Source: Marinobacter flavimaris
GTDB lineage: Bacteria; Pseudomonadota; Gammaproteobacteria; Pseudomonadales; Oleiphilaceae
Direction: 5' to 3'
NCBI RefSeq assembly: GCF_002933295.1
Contig: NZ_PSSW01000004.1
Span: 62,001 to 126,000 of the forward strand
Length of the DNA: 64,000 nt
The position numbers and the translations under genes are program-made. The first letter of the stretch is position 1, and every line of letters begins with the position of its first letter. Positions 54,240 through 63,761 of the stretch are shown piece after piece. The notes beneath the pieces were generated by a model. The model had not been told where the DNA came from, did not search any database, and was given only the letters and a program-made list of their open reading frames with translations.

Positions 54240-54872
54240 TTAAATCCTGATAAGCATGACCGGTTTAATCTCCAGCGCCTGCCGGGCAAACTCCGCATCC
54301 GGCCACAGCAACAACCACCCGAGAACCGCAAGATTCAGAATCACATAAAACCAGAACGACACCTGAAACGAAGCCTTGCGGGTTTTATGCCGAAAAAATT
54401 GCTGGCCCACCAGCGCACCCGGCCAGCCACACAGCAGTTCAAAAAGGTGCAGCCGCCCCTCCGGCACGCGTCGGTTACCGCTTTCGGCGGCCCCTTTGTC
54501 GATTGCGTACATCAGGAAGGTAACCAGGCTCATCACCCCATAAGCCACGGGCAAAAGAACCGGAACATAGCCCTGAAGATACAATGTTGAGACCGCACCT
54601 CCGACTGCAGCTGCAATCAACAGGGCAACCCAGACTCCGGGCGCGACCGCTACACGGTGCCGCGCCACGCCGGCGTACTGGAAACTGGCCGCCCTCAACC
54701 GCCCTTTCTCGTCTTTGGTCGGCGCGTAAACCACCTTGCGGCTGGCCGAAGGCCGGCCCCGCCCCTGATAGGCGCTGATATGGGCAAACAGACGCTCCCC
54801 GCCGTTTTCCGGTGTGATGAAGCCGAAACCCTTGGCGTCGTTCCATGAGGTGAGTGAGCCTTTTTGATTCAC
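54240..54872 (-). CDS. Cold-shock domain plus DUF1294 membrane protein
   Basis: 210 aa from GTG 54872 (AGGGA upstream), skipping the upstream extension. A cold-shock domain is at residues 1-65: [19 protein letters not shown] and LFAHISAYQG. A DUF1294 part with four hydrophobic helices follows, ending with LLCGWPGALVGQQFFRHKTRK and FWFYVILNLAVLGWLL. This fusion is known in gammaproteobacteria, with unknown function. It is coupled to the thioredoxin-like gene. Confidence 0.88.
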   Translation of the reverse strand: MNQKGSLTSWNDAKGFGFITPENGGERLFAHISAYQGRGRPSASRKVVYAPTKDEKGRLRAASFQYAGVARHRVAVAPGVWVALLIAAAVGGAVSTLYLQGYVPVLLPVAYGVMSLVTFLMYAIDKGAAESGNRRVPEGRLHLFELLCGWPGALVGQQFFRHKTRKASFQVSFWFYVILNLAVLGWLLLWPDAEFARQALEIKPVMLIRI

Positions 54873-55102
54873 TTGCGGTTCCCTTAGATCGGTTTTTCCC
54901 CGGCACCTGGCAGAAAGAGGCCGCAAACCTGACCAGCAATCCGGTAGAGCACCCTCGATAGATTTCACGAAATTTTACCCCGGTTACCCACTCAATTCAT
55001 AGCAAGCTCACAACCGCTCGGCTACTATGGCGCGCCGCTATGAGTTACGGCTTATAGGCAGGGAATTCCCAAAACAATCAACTAAGTAAGAAGGAATCTA
55101 TC

Positions 55103-55654
55103 GTGCGAAACGCAAGGATCCTGGCAGTACTGGCCGCACTGATCTACCTCACTGGCTGCGCCTCTGGCGCCAAAATGGGCAACATGGTGTATGAGGGGCC
55201 AGTGAAGGCCTACGACACGGCCCTGGAAGACAATGTGGATGTCACCAACGTCTCGGGCGGCGAGAAAACGAACCCCGCATGGACCTCAGAGATCGACAAC
55301 GATGCCTTCGCAGGCGCCCTGAAACAGACTCTGCAGAAACAGGGACTGCTCTCCGGATCTGGTCGATATCAGCTCGAAGCTCTCCTGCTTGAGGTTGACC
55401 AACCCATGTTCGGTCTGGACTTCGAGGTAACCACCCACGTGAGATACATCCTCACTGACCGCGATAACAACGGTGCCGTGGTTCTGAATGAAACGGTTGT
55501 CGCCCCCTACACCGCCACCATTGGCGATGCATTCGCCGCTATCAAGCGCCTGAGACTGGCCAACGAAGGCTCCGGCAAAGCCAACATTCAGGGTCTGCTC
55601 GACAAACTCGCCGAACTGCAAATCCAGCCCGGTGACGTCTCCCTCACGCAATAA
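55103..55654 (+). CDS. Lipoprotein of unknown function
   Basis: 183 aa from GTG 55103 with AAGGA 7 nt upstream. The signal with lipobox is LIYLTGCASG, Cys being the lipidated residue. The mature part has DTALEDNVDVTNVSGGEKTN and a beta-rich region (LEALLLEVDQPMFG). It precedes another lipoprotein by 36 bp, so the two probably form an operon. No family was recognised. Confidence 0.8.
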   Translation: MRNARILAVLAALIYLTGCASGAKMGNMVYEGPVKAYDTALEDNVDVTNVSGGEKTNPAWTSEIDNDAFAGALKQTLQKQGLLSGSGRYQLEALLLEVDQPMFGLDFEVTTHVRYILTDRDNNGAVVLNETVVAPYTATIGDAFAAIKRLRLANEGSGKANIQGLLDKLAELQIQPGDVSLTQ

Positions 55655-55690
55655 CGTTTCTGGAACCACGTTCTACAACAAGGAAGAACC

Positions 55691-56305
55691 ATGAAGTACT
55701 CCCTACTCCTCACACTCGCTGCAATCGCGTTTCTGTCGACCGGTTGCGCGTCGGTCGTCTCAGGAACCGACCAGAAGCTCACCTTCAACAGCGAGCCCGA
55801 AGAAGCCACCGTTACGGTTTCCGGCCGAGTGCTCGGTAAAACGCCACTGACGGTGCCAGTGGATCGGGGCTCCAACCAGTCCATTACCTTTGAGAAGGAA
55901 GGCTACAAGACCTACACCGCTCAGCTCTCTACCACAACCAACCCCTGGTTCTTCGGGAACATCGTGATCGGCGGGCTTCTGGGTTCCACTACCGATGGTG
56001 TTTCAGGTGCCATTCACGAGTTCTCGCCGGACCAGTACTTCGTCACCCTGAAGCCTGACACCCCGACCGGGATCTCCACCTCCAAGCCGCGACAGATCAA
56101 GGAAATCATCATCGCGTTCAGCGGAGAGTTTCGCCACCAGCTGGCAAGCGGTGGCGGTGAAAAGGTGGACACCATCGTGCAACTGCTGGGTGTCGATGCC
56201 TCCCAGAAAGACACCACCATCCGGGCACTGAACCAGCTCGCACTGGCGAACCAGAACGACCTGGAGCTGGCCAAGACGATTATTGAGGTTTACGGCGTTC
56301 AATAG
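55691..56305 (+). CDS. PEGA-domain lipoprotein
   Basis: 204 aa with lipobox FLSTGCAS. The PEGA-like repeat is LTFNSEPEEATVTVSGRVLG and KTPLTVPVDRGSNQSITFEKEG (read in part). Such domains bind or present cell-surface structures. A following region IVIGGLLGSTTDGVSGAIHEF is glycine-rich. RBS AAGGA is near the ATG. The likely place is the inner or outer membrane, facing periplasm. Confidence 0.82.
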   Translation: MKYSLLLTLAAIAFLSTGCASVVSGTDQKLTFNSEPEEATVTVSGRVLGKTPLTVPVDRGSNQSITFEKEGYKTYTAQLSTTTNPWFFGNIVIGGLLGSTTDGVSGAIHEFSPDQYFVTLKPDTPTGISTSKPRQIKEIIIAFSGEFRHQLASGGGEKVDTIVQLLGVDASQKDTTIRALNQLALANQNDLELAKTIIEVYGVQ

Positions 56306-56332
56306 AGCGCCACTCTGGAAAATTTCCGGCCA

Positions 56333-56626
56333 TTACATGGATGTTTTATCCTCTTCGGACATTCCATCCTTTTTCATGGCGTCTTTTTCCATACCCTCTT
56401 TCTTCATGTCCTCATCCATCATGCTTTCGGTCTTCATCCCGTCATGCATGGTGTCCATGGTGTCGGACTTCATGGAGTCTTTGGCCATGCCGTCTTCTTT
56501 CATGTCGTCCTGCATCATGGTGTCGTCCATTCCCTTGTTGCCCTTGTCCATGTCGTCCGCATGGGCCGGGGCCATCAGGGCCAGGGTGGTACCGAGGGCC
56601 AAAAGCGTCGCTGTCAGGCTTTTCAT
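56333..56626 (-). CDS. Pentapeptide MXKDX repeat protein
   Basis: 97 aa: a signal peptide ending at ALMAPAHA, then a low-complexity mature part made of repeats of Met plus Lys/Asp/Glu (for example DDMKEDGMAKDSMKSDTMD and KTESMMDEDMKKEGME). The pattern matches the bacterial MXKDX repeat family. Met-rich exported proteins bind copper in other systems, so a periplasmic metal role is plausible but unproven. Confidence 0.9.
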   Translation of the reverse strand: MKSLTATLLALGTTLALMAPAHADDMDKGNKGMDDTMMQDDMKEDGMAKDSMKSDTMDTMHDGMKTESMMDEDMKKEGMEKDAMKKDGMSEEDKTSM

Positions 56627-56886
56627 TGTGCATTCTCCTTATTGGAAATAGTGTCTATTCGACACTGCCGACCCCATACCTGAAGACCAGCAGCATCAGA
56701 ATGCAGACTAAGCAGGAACGCTTACGCGGCCGTCACGGCTGGGTAAAAAGTCGATCAAGGAAAGGTCACAAAACCGTCACGGGGGAGCGGACGGATTTCG
56801 TATCTCCCTATATCGCCGTCTCCATAAGCATGCTAAAAGACTCCTCCCGGCAATAGCCCGGGCATTCTCCCCATCAGGATCTCAGC

Positions 56887-57231
56887 ATGTCAGACAAATT
56901 TTTCTTCAAAGGCCGGCAGGACGCACGCCAGCACCACACCACTTACGGCGGCTTTCAGACCAACGCCAGCCAGAAGAGTGGCAGCAAGAAATACCCGCTT
57001 ACGCTGGTGGTGACCAGTGACGCGCGCAAGCAGGAAGTCGAAGCGCAAGTGGCCAAGGCAAAGCTGTACGCGAACATTTCGGTGGATACCCGCGAGGGCG
57101 CCGTTGAGTCCATTACCGAACTTACCGCTATCCTGACCAAAGGCGGGACGGTTACCACGGTAAAATCGCCTTCACGTAATGATATCTGCAACTGCGGTAG
57201 CGGGCTCAAATTCAAGAAGTGCTGCGGCTGA
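56887..57231 (+). CDS. SEC-C metal-binding motif protein (PBPRA1643-like)
   Basis: 114 aa. It starts FFFKGRQDARQHHTTYGGF and ends with a SEC-C zinc motif CNCGSGLKFKKCCG. The middle has a small alpha/beta domain (PLTLVVTSDARKQEVEAQV). The family is a known gammaproteobacterial one with unclear function, possibly RNA- or protein-binding. It is followed 20 bp later by a DUF3010 gene on the same strand. Confidence 0.9.
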   Translation: MSDKFFFKGRQDARQHHTTYGGFQTNASQKSGSKKYPLTLVVTSDARKQEVEAQVAKAKLYANISVDTREGAVESITELTAILTKGGTVTTVKSPSRNDICNCGSGLKFKKCCG

Positions 57232-57251
57232 TAACAGGCGGAGACGGGGAA

Positions 57252-57692
57252 ATGGCTATGATTGTTTGCGGTGTTGAGCTTACCGGCAGTGATGCAGTGG
57301 TGTGTTTCCTGAATATGGACCGGGGGCAGTTCAACCTGCCGGAATGCAAGGTGCGCAAACTGTCACTGCCAAAAAACCATAGCCGTGAAGACCTGAAGCA
57401 GTTCCAGGCGGCCTTTGCCGCCTTAATGGCCGAGTACGGCGTGACTCACGTCGCAATCAAAGAGCGGATGCCCAAAGGCAAATTTGCCGGTGGTGCTGTC
57501 AGCTTTAAAATGGAAGCGGCCATTCAACTGATCACCGACACCGAACTGACGGTGACCCTGCTGCCCTCCGCTCTCATCAAGTCCACCCTGGCCGCCAATC
57601 CGCTGCCCATTGCGTTTGCAGATACGGGGTTGAAGGCCTTCCAGGAAGCGGCCTTCGTTTGCGCCTATGTAGGGCAGCTACAGAGCCAATGA
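57252..57692 (+). CDS. DUF3010 family protein
   Basis: 146 aa from ATG 57252 with GGGGA upstream. The start MAMIVCGVELTGSDAV and internal HVAIKERMPKGKFAGG match DUF3010. The family has an RNase H-like/resolvase-like appearance but no established role. The likely operon is with the SEC-C gene upstream. Confidence 0.88.
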   Translation: MAMIVCGVELTGSDAVVCFLNMDRGQFNLPECKVRKLSLPKNHSREDLKQFQAAFAALMAEYGVTHVAIKERMPKGKFAGGAVSFKMEAAIQLITDTELTVTLLPSALIKSTLAANPLPIAFADTGLKAFQEAAFVCAYVGQLQSQ

Positions 57693-57765
57693 CTTCCCGG
57701 CTATCGAGAAGCTCGAACGCAGGCCACTTAGCGTCCTTGCAGCGGTGAGCCGGTGCGATAACTAT

Positions 57766-58698
57766 CTACCGCTCAATCATTTCAACAATCTCATGGGACG
57801 ACTGCGCCATCGGCTCAAAATGCGCCTGCTCGCCCGCGGTGAGCACGGAGACATGGCGAACCTGATAGATCGCATAGGTGGCGAGCAAGCCCAGAACAAC
57901 CGCCATGTAAACAGGCATGCCCTGCGGGCCCACCAGATTCATAATCAAACCCACGAGCAGAGGCGCCAGGGCAGCGCCCACAATGGTGAGGCTCATCAAC
58001 AGCCCCACCTCCGACAACCCGAATCCGAGCTTGCTCGCGTACAAAGGCGCCATCGCCCAGAAAGCGCCCATGGCCAGGCCAGAGAGCGCCGAGGTAGCAA
58101 CGGCCAGCGGCGCAAAGCCGATGATTTTCTTCAGACTGCTCTTAGCCCGCTCGGGAATGTGGGGTTGGCTGCGACTACTGATGGTGATGGGCAGCAGCGC
58201 CCAGCAACTGAGGATGGCCGACACCGAAAACAGCACCAACAGCTCGCCCGGGCTCAGCCTGAGCAGTTGCTGAGCAAGGGCAATTCCCCCAAGGTTGACC
58301 ACCATATACATGGCGAAGACCCGCCCGCGCTCGTGCTTCTCAGCGCGGGCGTTTAGCCAGCTCTCCGTCACCGTCATCAGGGTGACCAGGGACAATCCGT
58401 AAAGAAAGCGAAGCGCCATCCATGCCCAGGGATCAACCCACAGGGAGTGCAGCAGCGCGATGGACGCGCACACCGCCGCGCAGAAGGCAAAGGTACGGAT
58501 ATGGCCCATGCGGCGGATCAAACGGCCACTGATAAAGATGCCGCAGGCGAACCCCACGAAAAAACCAGACATGATGACGCCGATCCGCGCCGTGGAAAAA
58601 CCCTGCTCATTGGCCGTGACCGCCAGCAGCGTATTCAACAAGCCACTGCCGAGCTGTAATAGCGCGACACTCGCGAGAATTGCACCAATAGGGCGCAT
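57766..58698 (-). CDS. MFS transporter, apparently missing transmembrane helices 9-11
   Basis: 310 aa, versus ~390 for the YcaD-type MFS family. The N-lobe is intact: LLNTLLAVTANEQGFS, FAMYMVVNLGGIAL. In the C-lobe helix 7 and 8 are present (FAPLAVATSALSGLAM, LLMSLTIVGAALA), but the sequence runs straight into helix 12 (PLLVGLIMNLVGPQGM) and the usual tail. About 80-90 residues seem to be lost in frame around 57955-57985. The start is ATG 58698 or an upstream GTG. It may be non-functional. Confidence 0.75.
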   Translation of the reverse strand: MRPIGAILASVALLQLGSGLLNTLLAVTANEQGFSTARIGVIMSGFFVGFACGIFISGRLIRRMGHIRTFAFCAAVCASIALLHSLWVDPWAWMALRFLYGLSLVTLMTVTESWLNARAEKHERGRVFAMYMVVNLGGIALAQQLLRLSPGELLVLFSVSAILSCWALLPITISSRSQPHIPERAKSSLKKIIGFAPLAVATSALSGLAMGAFWAMAPLYASKLGFGLSEVGLLMSLTIVGAALAPLLVGLIMNLVGPQGMPVYMAVVLGLLATYAIYQVRHVSVLTAGEQAHFEPMAQSSHEIVEMIER

Positions 58699-58922
58699 TA
58701 AAGTCCAGATACACACCTCCCTGCCCTGAAATGAAAGGGCTTGTTTGCCTCAGACAGCAAGCACTTGGGGTGTGTTGTTCAGTTTTTGTATCGCCCTGAT
58801 CGCCGTGCCACTGCTTACTGGCCTGCAATCGCTGCGCCATAGGTGACGCTGTTAAATCCGATTCCGGTATGAAAGCTGCAACGCATTCCTTATCTGAGCA
58901 AAAGTTTCGATAGGAGCAGACT

Positions 58923-61196
58923 ATGTTACTGGCCACCGATCTCGATGGTACTTTTCTCGCGGGTGATCCCGATAACCGCCTCAAGCTCTACCGACTGGTT
59001 GCCGCCCACCCCGAAATAGACCTGGTATTCGTGACCGGTCGCGGCCTGGAATCCGTGCTGCCGCTGCTGTCCGACCCCACCATTCCGCAGCCGGACTACA
59101 TCATCTGTGACGTCGGCTGCACCGTGGTTCACGGCGAGACCCAGCAGGCCATCCAACCGCTGCAAGGCGAGATCGACGAGCTCTGGCCGGGCGAACAGAT
59201 GATCGAAGACGCCCTGCTCCCCTTTGACGGCCTGCAGCGACAGGAAGTCCCCCAGGAACGCCGCGTGTCCTATTTCTGCGACGGCGATGTGGTCACTGAC
59301 GAGATGGTCGCCCGCATCGAGGCGCTGTCCTGCAATGCGCTCTTCTCCAACCACAAGTACCTGGACATCCTGCCCCGGGGCGTGAACAAGGGGCGTACCC
59401 TGTCACGACTGGTGAAACACCTGAACGTCGACCCGGAATCCGTGCTGGTGGCCGGCGACACCCTGAATGACCTGTCGATGTACGAGCACGGCTTCAAAGG
59501 CGTGTGCGTGGGCGAATCTGAGCCCGACCTGCTGGACGCTACCATGCACAAGGCAAGGGTTCTTCACGCCGGGGCAACCGGCTGCGGCGGTATCCTTGAG
59601 GCGTTCGAACACTTCGGGTATCTCGGCCATCTGGGCATTGAAGCGGAAGCGCCGGACTACATGAACCGGGGCAAATCCGACCTGGTAATCGTGTACCACC
59701 GCCTGCCCTACGAAGAAGTGGTGGAAAACGGCGAACTGATCCGCCGTCGCCCAAAATCCCCCAATGGCATCATCCCCACGCTGCTGAGCTTCTTTGCCGA
59801 CGGCAAAGCCGGCTCCTGGGTGGCCTGGTCCATTGACGACCCGGACCTGGGCCCGTTCCAGACCCACACCGAAGTGGATACCGACCGCTACGAAAAACTG
59901 GTGGCCGCGCGGGTGCCCCTAAGCAAAGACGACGTCGAGATTTTCTACAAGCGGTTCTCCAAGGAAGCCTTCTGGCCAACCCTGCACACCTTCTGGGAGC
60001 GCGCCACCTTCCACGATGATCACTGGCAGGTGTTCCTCAAGGTCAACAAGCAGTTTGCGGAGCGCGCGGCCGAGGAAGCCGCCGAGAACGCGGTGGTGTG
60101 GATTCACGATTACAATCTATGGATGGTGCCGGCCTATCTGCGCGAGATTCGCCCGGACCTCACCATTGCCTTTTTCCATCACACCTATTTCCCCTCAGCA
60201 GACGTGTTCAACGTGCTGCCCTGGCGCCGTGAAATCGTTGGCAGCCTGTTGCAGTGCGATCACATCGGCTTCCACATTCCCAGGCAGGCGGAAAACTTTG
60301 TCGATGTGGCTCGCGGTGTCACGCCCCTGGAAGTCACTCAGAAAGCCGGCTGTGCGCCCCGGTTCCTGACCTACGGCTGTGCCGTGGGCCTTGATGAGAT
60401 GAGCACCGAAATCAAGGTCAATGATCGCAAGATCGGCCTGGGCGCCCACCCGGTGGGGCTGGACCTGAACCGGGTGCGACATGCCCTGGCGGACCAGAGC
60501 GTGATTGACCGCATGGAAACCCTGCGTAACGAACTGATGGACGTTCGGCTGATTCTGTCGGTCGAGCGCCTCGACTTCACCAAAGGCATCATCGAAAAAC
60601 TGGATGCCTACGAACGCATGCTCAACGAGCACCCGGAGCTGAAAACCAAAGTTACCCTGATGATGGTCTGCGTGCCGGCGGCCGCCGGGATGACCATCTA
60701 CGAGGAACTGCTTTCGCAGATCGAGCAGACGGTCGGTCGCATCAACGGCCAGTTCGCACAGGTGGGCTGGACGCCCGTGCAATTCTTCTTCCGCGCCCTG
60801 CCGTTCGAGGAACTGGTGTCTTACTACACCATGGCGGACGTGATGTGGATTACACCGCTGCGAGACGGGCTGAACCTGGTGGCCAAGGAATACATTGCCA
60901 CCCAGGGCCTGACCCAGGGCAGTGGCAGGCTGGTGCTCTCGGAATTCGCCGGCGCCGCCGCCGAACTGCGCGGTGCCATCCTGGCCAATCCCCATCACCC
61001 CCAGGACCTTGCCGACACCTGCTACTACGCCCTGGCCATGAGCCGCAGCGAAGCACAGAATCGGCTCAGCGAGGCCTTTGAAGTGGTCAGCCGTTACGAC
61101 ATCGATTACTGGGGGCGGGAATTCATCGACACCGCCGAACAGCGCCGCACCACCAAACTGGAAAAGATTCTGCCCATTGGTCATTGCGCCGCCTGA
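58923..61196 (+). CDS. ggpPS: Glucosylglycerol-phosphate synthase/phosphatase fusion
   Basis: 757 aa. Residues 1-245 are a HAD phosphatase ([11 protein letters not shown] with the nucleophile Asp, and [14 protein letters not shown]). The rest is a GT20 trehalose-phosphate synthase-like glycosyltransferase: [55 protein letters not shown]. In marine gammaproteobacteria such fusions make glucosylglycerol from ADP-glucose and glycerol 3-phosphate, then remove phosphate. The next gene, a GH13_18 phosphorylase, supports that over trehalose synthesis. It is an osmoprotectant pathway in the cytosol. Confidence 0.85.
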   Translation: MLLATDLDGTFLAGDPDNRLKLYRLVAAHPEIDLVFVTGRGLESVLPLLSDPTIPQPDYIICDVGCTVVHGETQQAIQPLQGEIDELWPGEQMIEDALLPFDGLQRQEVPQERRVSYFCDGDVVTDEMVARIEALSCNALFSNHKYLDILPRGVNKGRTLSRLVKHLNVDPESVLVAGDTLNDLSMYEHGFKGVCVGESEPDLLDATMHKARVLHAGATGCGGILEAFEHFGYLGHLGIEAEAPDYMNRGKSDLVIVYHRLPYEEVVENGELIRRRPKSPNGIIPTLLSFFADGKAGSWVAWSIDDPDLGPFQTHTEVDTDRYEKLVAARVPLSKDDVEIFYKRFSKEAFWPTLHTFWERATFHDDHWQVFLKVNKQFAERAAEEAAENAVVWIHDYNLWMVPAYLREIRPDLTIAFFHHTYFPSADVFNVLPWRREIVGSLLQCDHIGFHIPRQAENFVDVARGVTPLEVTQKAGCAPRFLTYGCAVGLDEMSTEIKVNDRKIGLGAHPVGLDLNRVRHALADQSVIDRMETLRNELMDVRLILSVERLDFTKGIIEKLDAYERMLNEHPELKTKVTLMMVCVPAAAGMTIYEELLSQIEQTVGRINGQFAQVGWTPVQFFFRALPFEELVSYYTMADVMWITPLRDGLNLVAKEYIATQGLTQGSGRLVLSEFAGAAAELRGAILANPHHPQDLADTCYYALAMSRSEAQNRLSEAFEVVSRYDIDYWGREFIDTAEQRRTTKLEKILPIGHCAA

Positions 61197-61213
61197 ACGG
61201 AGGAAACCACACC

Positions 61214-62656
61214 ATGTTGCTCAAAAATGCGGTGCAGCTGATCTGTTACCCGGACCGGATCGGCAACAATCTGAAAGACCTTTACACCGTGGTGGACACG
61301 CATCTGTCCGAGGCCATCGGCGGGCTGCACATCCTGCCGTTTTTTCCCTCCAACGCCGATGGCGGCTTCTCGCCGCTGACCCACAAGGAAGTGGACCCGA
61401 AGGTGGGCACCTGGGACGACATCGAAGCCTTTACGGCAAAGTACGATCTGTGCGTGGATCTGACGGTTAATCATATCTCGGATGAATCGCCGGAGTTCAC
61501 CGACTTCATTGCCAACGGCTTCGACTCGGAATACGCCGATCTGTTTGTGCACGTGGACAAATTCGGCGAGATCTCACCGGACGACATGGCGAAGATTCAC
61601 ATCCGCAAGGAGAAAGAACCCTTCCGGGAAGTGACCCTGTCCGACGGCACCAAAACCCGAGTGTGGTGTACCTTCACCGAGCAGCAGATCGACCTGAATT
61701 ACGAATCCGACCTGGCCTATCAGCTGATGGAAAGCTACATCGGATTTCTGACGTCAAAAGGCGTTAATCTGCTGCGGCTGGACGCCTTCGGATACACCAC
61801 CAAACGGATCGGCACCAGCTGCTTTCTGGTGGAACCGGAGGTGTATCAGATCCTTGACTGGGTCAACCAGGTTGCCTTGAAACACGGGGCGGAATGCCTG
61901 CCGGAAGTACACGACCACACCAGCTACCAGTACGCCATCAGCCGGCGCAACATGCACCCCTACGGCTTTGCCCTGCCGCCGCTGCTGCTCTATTCACTGC
62001 TGGACGCCAACAGTGTGTATCTGAAGAACTGGCTGCGCATGTGCCCGCGCAACATGGTCACCGTGCTGGATACCCATGACGGCATCTGCATTCCCGATGT
62101 GGAAGGCGTTTTGCCGGATGAGAAAATCAAAGTACTGATCGACAACATCGACGCCCGCAGCGCGGACCCCATCATGCGGCGCTCAGCGGCCAACATTCAC
62201 AGCGTGGGTGCCATCTATCAGCTCACCTGCACCTTTTATGACGCGCTGATGCAAAACGACGACGCCTACATCGCCGCCCGGGCCATCCAGTTTTTCACCC
62301 CGGGCATCCCACAGGTTTACTACGTGGGGCTACTGGCCGGCTGTAACGATCACGAACTGATGGAAGAAAGCGGCGAACTGCGGGACATCAACCGCCATTA
62401 CTACACCCTCGAAGAAGTGGAGCAGGACATCCAGAAACCGGTGGTACAACGCCTGCTAAGCCTGATGAAGTTCCGCAACAACTACCCGGCCTTTGATGGG
62501 CACTTCGAACTGAACTATTCCAACAACTCAAGCGTGGCCATGGCCTGGCGACATGGAGACTATTACTGCCACCTGTTTGTAGACCTGAACTTCAAAACCG
62601 TTAAGGTCACTTACACCGATGTGGAAACGGGGGAAAGCCGACACCTGGAGTGCTGA
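61214..62656 (+). CDS. GH13_18 phosphorylase, probably glucosylglycerol phosphorylase
   Basis: 480 aa, a sucrose-phosphorylase-like (beta/alpha)8 enzyme. The nucleophile Asp190 (LRLDAFGY), acid/base Glu231 (LPEVHDH) and Asp289 (DTHDG) match the positions of sucrose phosphorylase (192/232/290). It cleaves a glucoside with phosphate to give glucose 1-phosphate. A Marinobacter enzyme of this subfamily is known to use glucosylglycerol, and here it is 17 bp after the synthase, so that activity is inferred. GGAGG precedes ATG 61214 at 10 nt. Confidence 0.82.
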   Translation: MLLKNAVQLICYPDRIGNNLKDLYTVVDTHLSEAIGGLHILPFFPSNADGGFSPLTHKEVDPKVGTWDDIEAFTAKYDLCVDLTVNHISDESPEFTDFIANGFDSEYADLFVHVDKFGEISPDDMAKIHIRKEKEPFREVTLSDGTKTRVWCTFTEQQIDLNYESDLAYQLMESYIGFLTSKGVNLLRLDAFGYTTKRIGTSCFLVEPEVYQILDWVNQVALKHGAECLPEVHDHTSYQYAISRRNMHPYGFALPPLLLYSLLDANSVYLKNWLRMCPRNMVTVLDTHDGICIPDVEGVLPDEKIKVLIDNIDARSADPIMRRSAANIHSVGAIYQLTCTFYDALMQNDDAYIAARAIQFFTPGIPQVYYVGLLAGCNDHELMEESGELRDINRHYYTLEEVEQDIQKPVVQRLLSLMKFRNNYPAFDGHFELNYSNNSSVAMAWRHGDYYCHLFVDLNFKTVKVTYTDVETGESRHLEC

Positions 62657-62713
62657 CCGAGGGGCTGGATGCGCATCGGGCTCACCTGATCATTCCCCTG
62701 GCCTGCCTTGGCA

Positions 62714-62821
62714 TCAGCGCAGCACAAAAACCAGCAGGATCAGGACCAGGGTAATATTGAGCCCCCAGATGACCAGAGAAAGCCGCCGCCGCTGAGTCAA
62801 CCGCTGGACTGGATTAGTCAT
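62714..62821 (-). CDS. 35-aa membrane microprotein, copy 2
   Basis: A 35-codon frame from ATG 62821 to TGA 62714-62716. It starts MTNPVQRLTQRRR and has one hydrophobic helix (LVIWGLNITLVLILLVFV) ending LR. The same start-stop overlap with the reductase-like gene (TATGACTAA) is kept as in copy 1 (35424-35531). Equal length, basic N-terminus, the IW..NI core and VLR end indicate purifying selection despite decay of the neighbouring reductase. Confidence 0.75.
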   Translation of the reverse strand: MTNPVQRLTQRRRLSLVIWGLNITLVLILLVFVLR

Positions 62822-63761
62822 AGCTGAACCGCTCCGAGAGAATCCGGTGAGCGGGTGTGCCCCGCTGGATCAGGTGATCTTCAACAACATCCATCATGAC
62901 CGCCGGCCCGCACATCACGAACACCCAGTCACGGAACTCCTGCTCTGAAAAAACGCGATCCATCAGCTCGCCATCAATGGAAATGGAGAAAGGGTGTTCC
63001 TTCATCGAGAAAGGGCTTTGCCCCACATTCAGCCAGGCGAATTGCCCGGCCTGATAATCCAGCCCACGGTGACCGTTGGGGGTCACCGTCACTTCCCATT
63101 GCTTCGGCGTCAACCGAACGACAGACGTCACGCGCCAGGGGCGAGCCTTCTGCAGCCAGGGAACCACCAGGTAAACCATCAGCAGTGACCCAACCGCCAC
63201 ACCCGTCATGACCAGCCACACCCAGGTCATCACCGGCTGCGATCCATAACGCCCGGCATACACCGTATGGTGCAACAGAAGTACCGCGATCAGCAGCGCG
63301 CCGAGCCCGTGTAACAGGCGCCATGTCTCGTATCGGTAGCCCAGCTGGGTTCGCCCGATGGCCATGACAACAAGGCCGGTAAGCAACAGCCAGGCGACAA
63401 TTCCTGTCGCCAGATCGGAAAAATCCGTTGTAAGCGTCAACTGGCGCGTGGGGTCCCATGGGCGCTGCCCTCCTGTCGGCGTTCCCTGGTAAAGAAACGG
63501 GTGCAGCAGAGCAAAAGCCAGCGCCGTGCGAGCCATGACCTGATGAAACCGCATGGTCACATCCATGCCGACGTCATTTGAAATGGCCCGGAATCGTCCG
63601 GACAGGATGAATTCCACGAGGATCATAGAGAAGGCAAGAATGCCAAAGCCGGAGGCCAGTTCCTGGTGGAACTGGCGTGGTGGACCTCCCACCCATGCGG
63701 ACAGGAGCAACGGCAGGGTGACAGCGGCAAGGTAAGCAACGATCAGAAAAAGCGGTTTCAT
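62814..63761 (-). CDS. Ferric-reductase-like protein, copy 2, internally deleted
   Basis: 315 aa versus 434 in copy 1 (35524-36828). Both ends align closely: the heme-helix part (MKPLFLIVAYLAAVTLPLLL) and the C-terminal VMCGPAVMMDVVEDHLIQRG. After residue 260 (HPFSI) it jumps to IDGELMD, which is residue ~381 of copy 1, so 119 residues containing the rest of the FAD site and the front of the NAD domain are missing in frame. The junction holds a short direct repeat TCCATT TCCATT. It may encode a heme-only membrane protein or be dead. Confidence 0.8.
   Translation of the reverse strand: MKPLFLIVAYLAAVTLPLLLSAWVGGPPRQFHQELASGFGILAFSMILVEFILSGRFRAISNDVGMDVTMRFHQVMARTALAFALLHPFLYQGTPTGGQRPWDPTRQLTLTTDFSDLATGIVAWLLLTGLVVMAIGRTQLGYRYETWRLLHGLGALLIAVLLLHHTVYAGRYGSQPVMTWVWLVMTGVAVGSLLMVYLVVPWLQKARPWRVTSVVRLTPKQWEVTVTPNGHRGLDYQAGQFAWLNVGQSPFSMKEHPFSISIDGELMDRVFSEQEFRDWVFVMCGPAVMMDVVEDHLIQRGTPAHRILSERFSYD

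Noticed and set aside
60195..61184. 329-aa minus-strand frame inside the GT20 synthase
   Set aside because: Antisense shadow of a well-supported gene.
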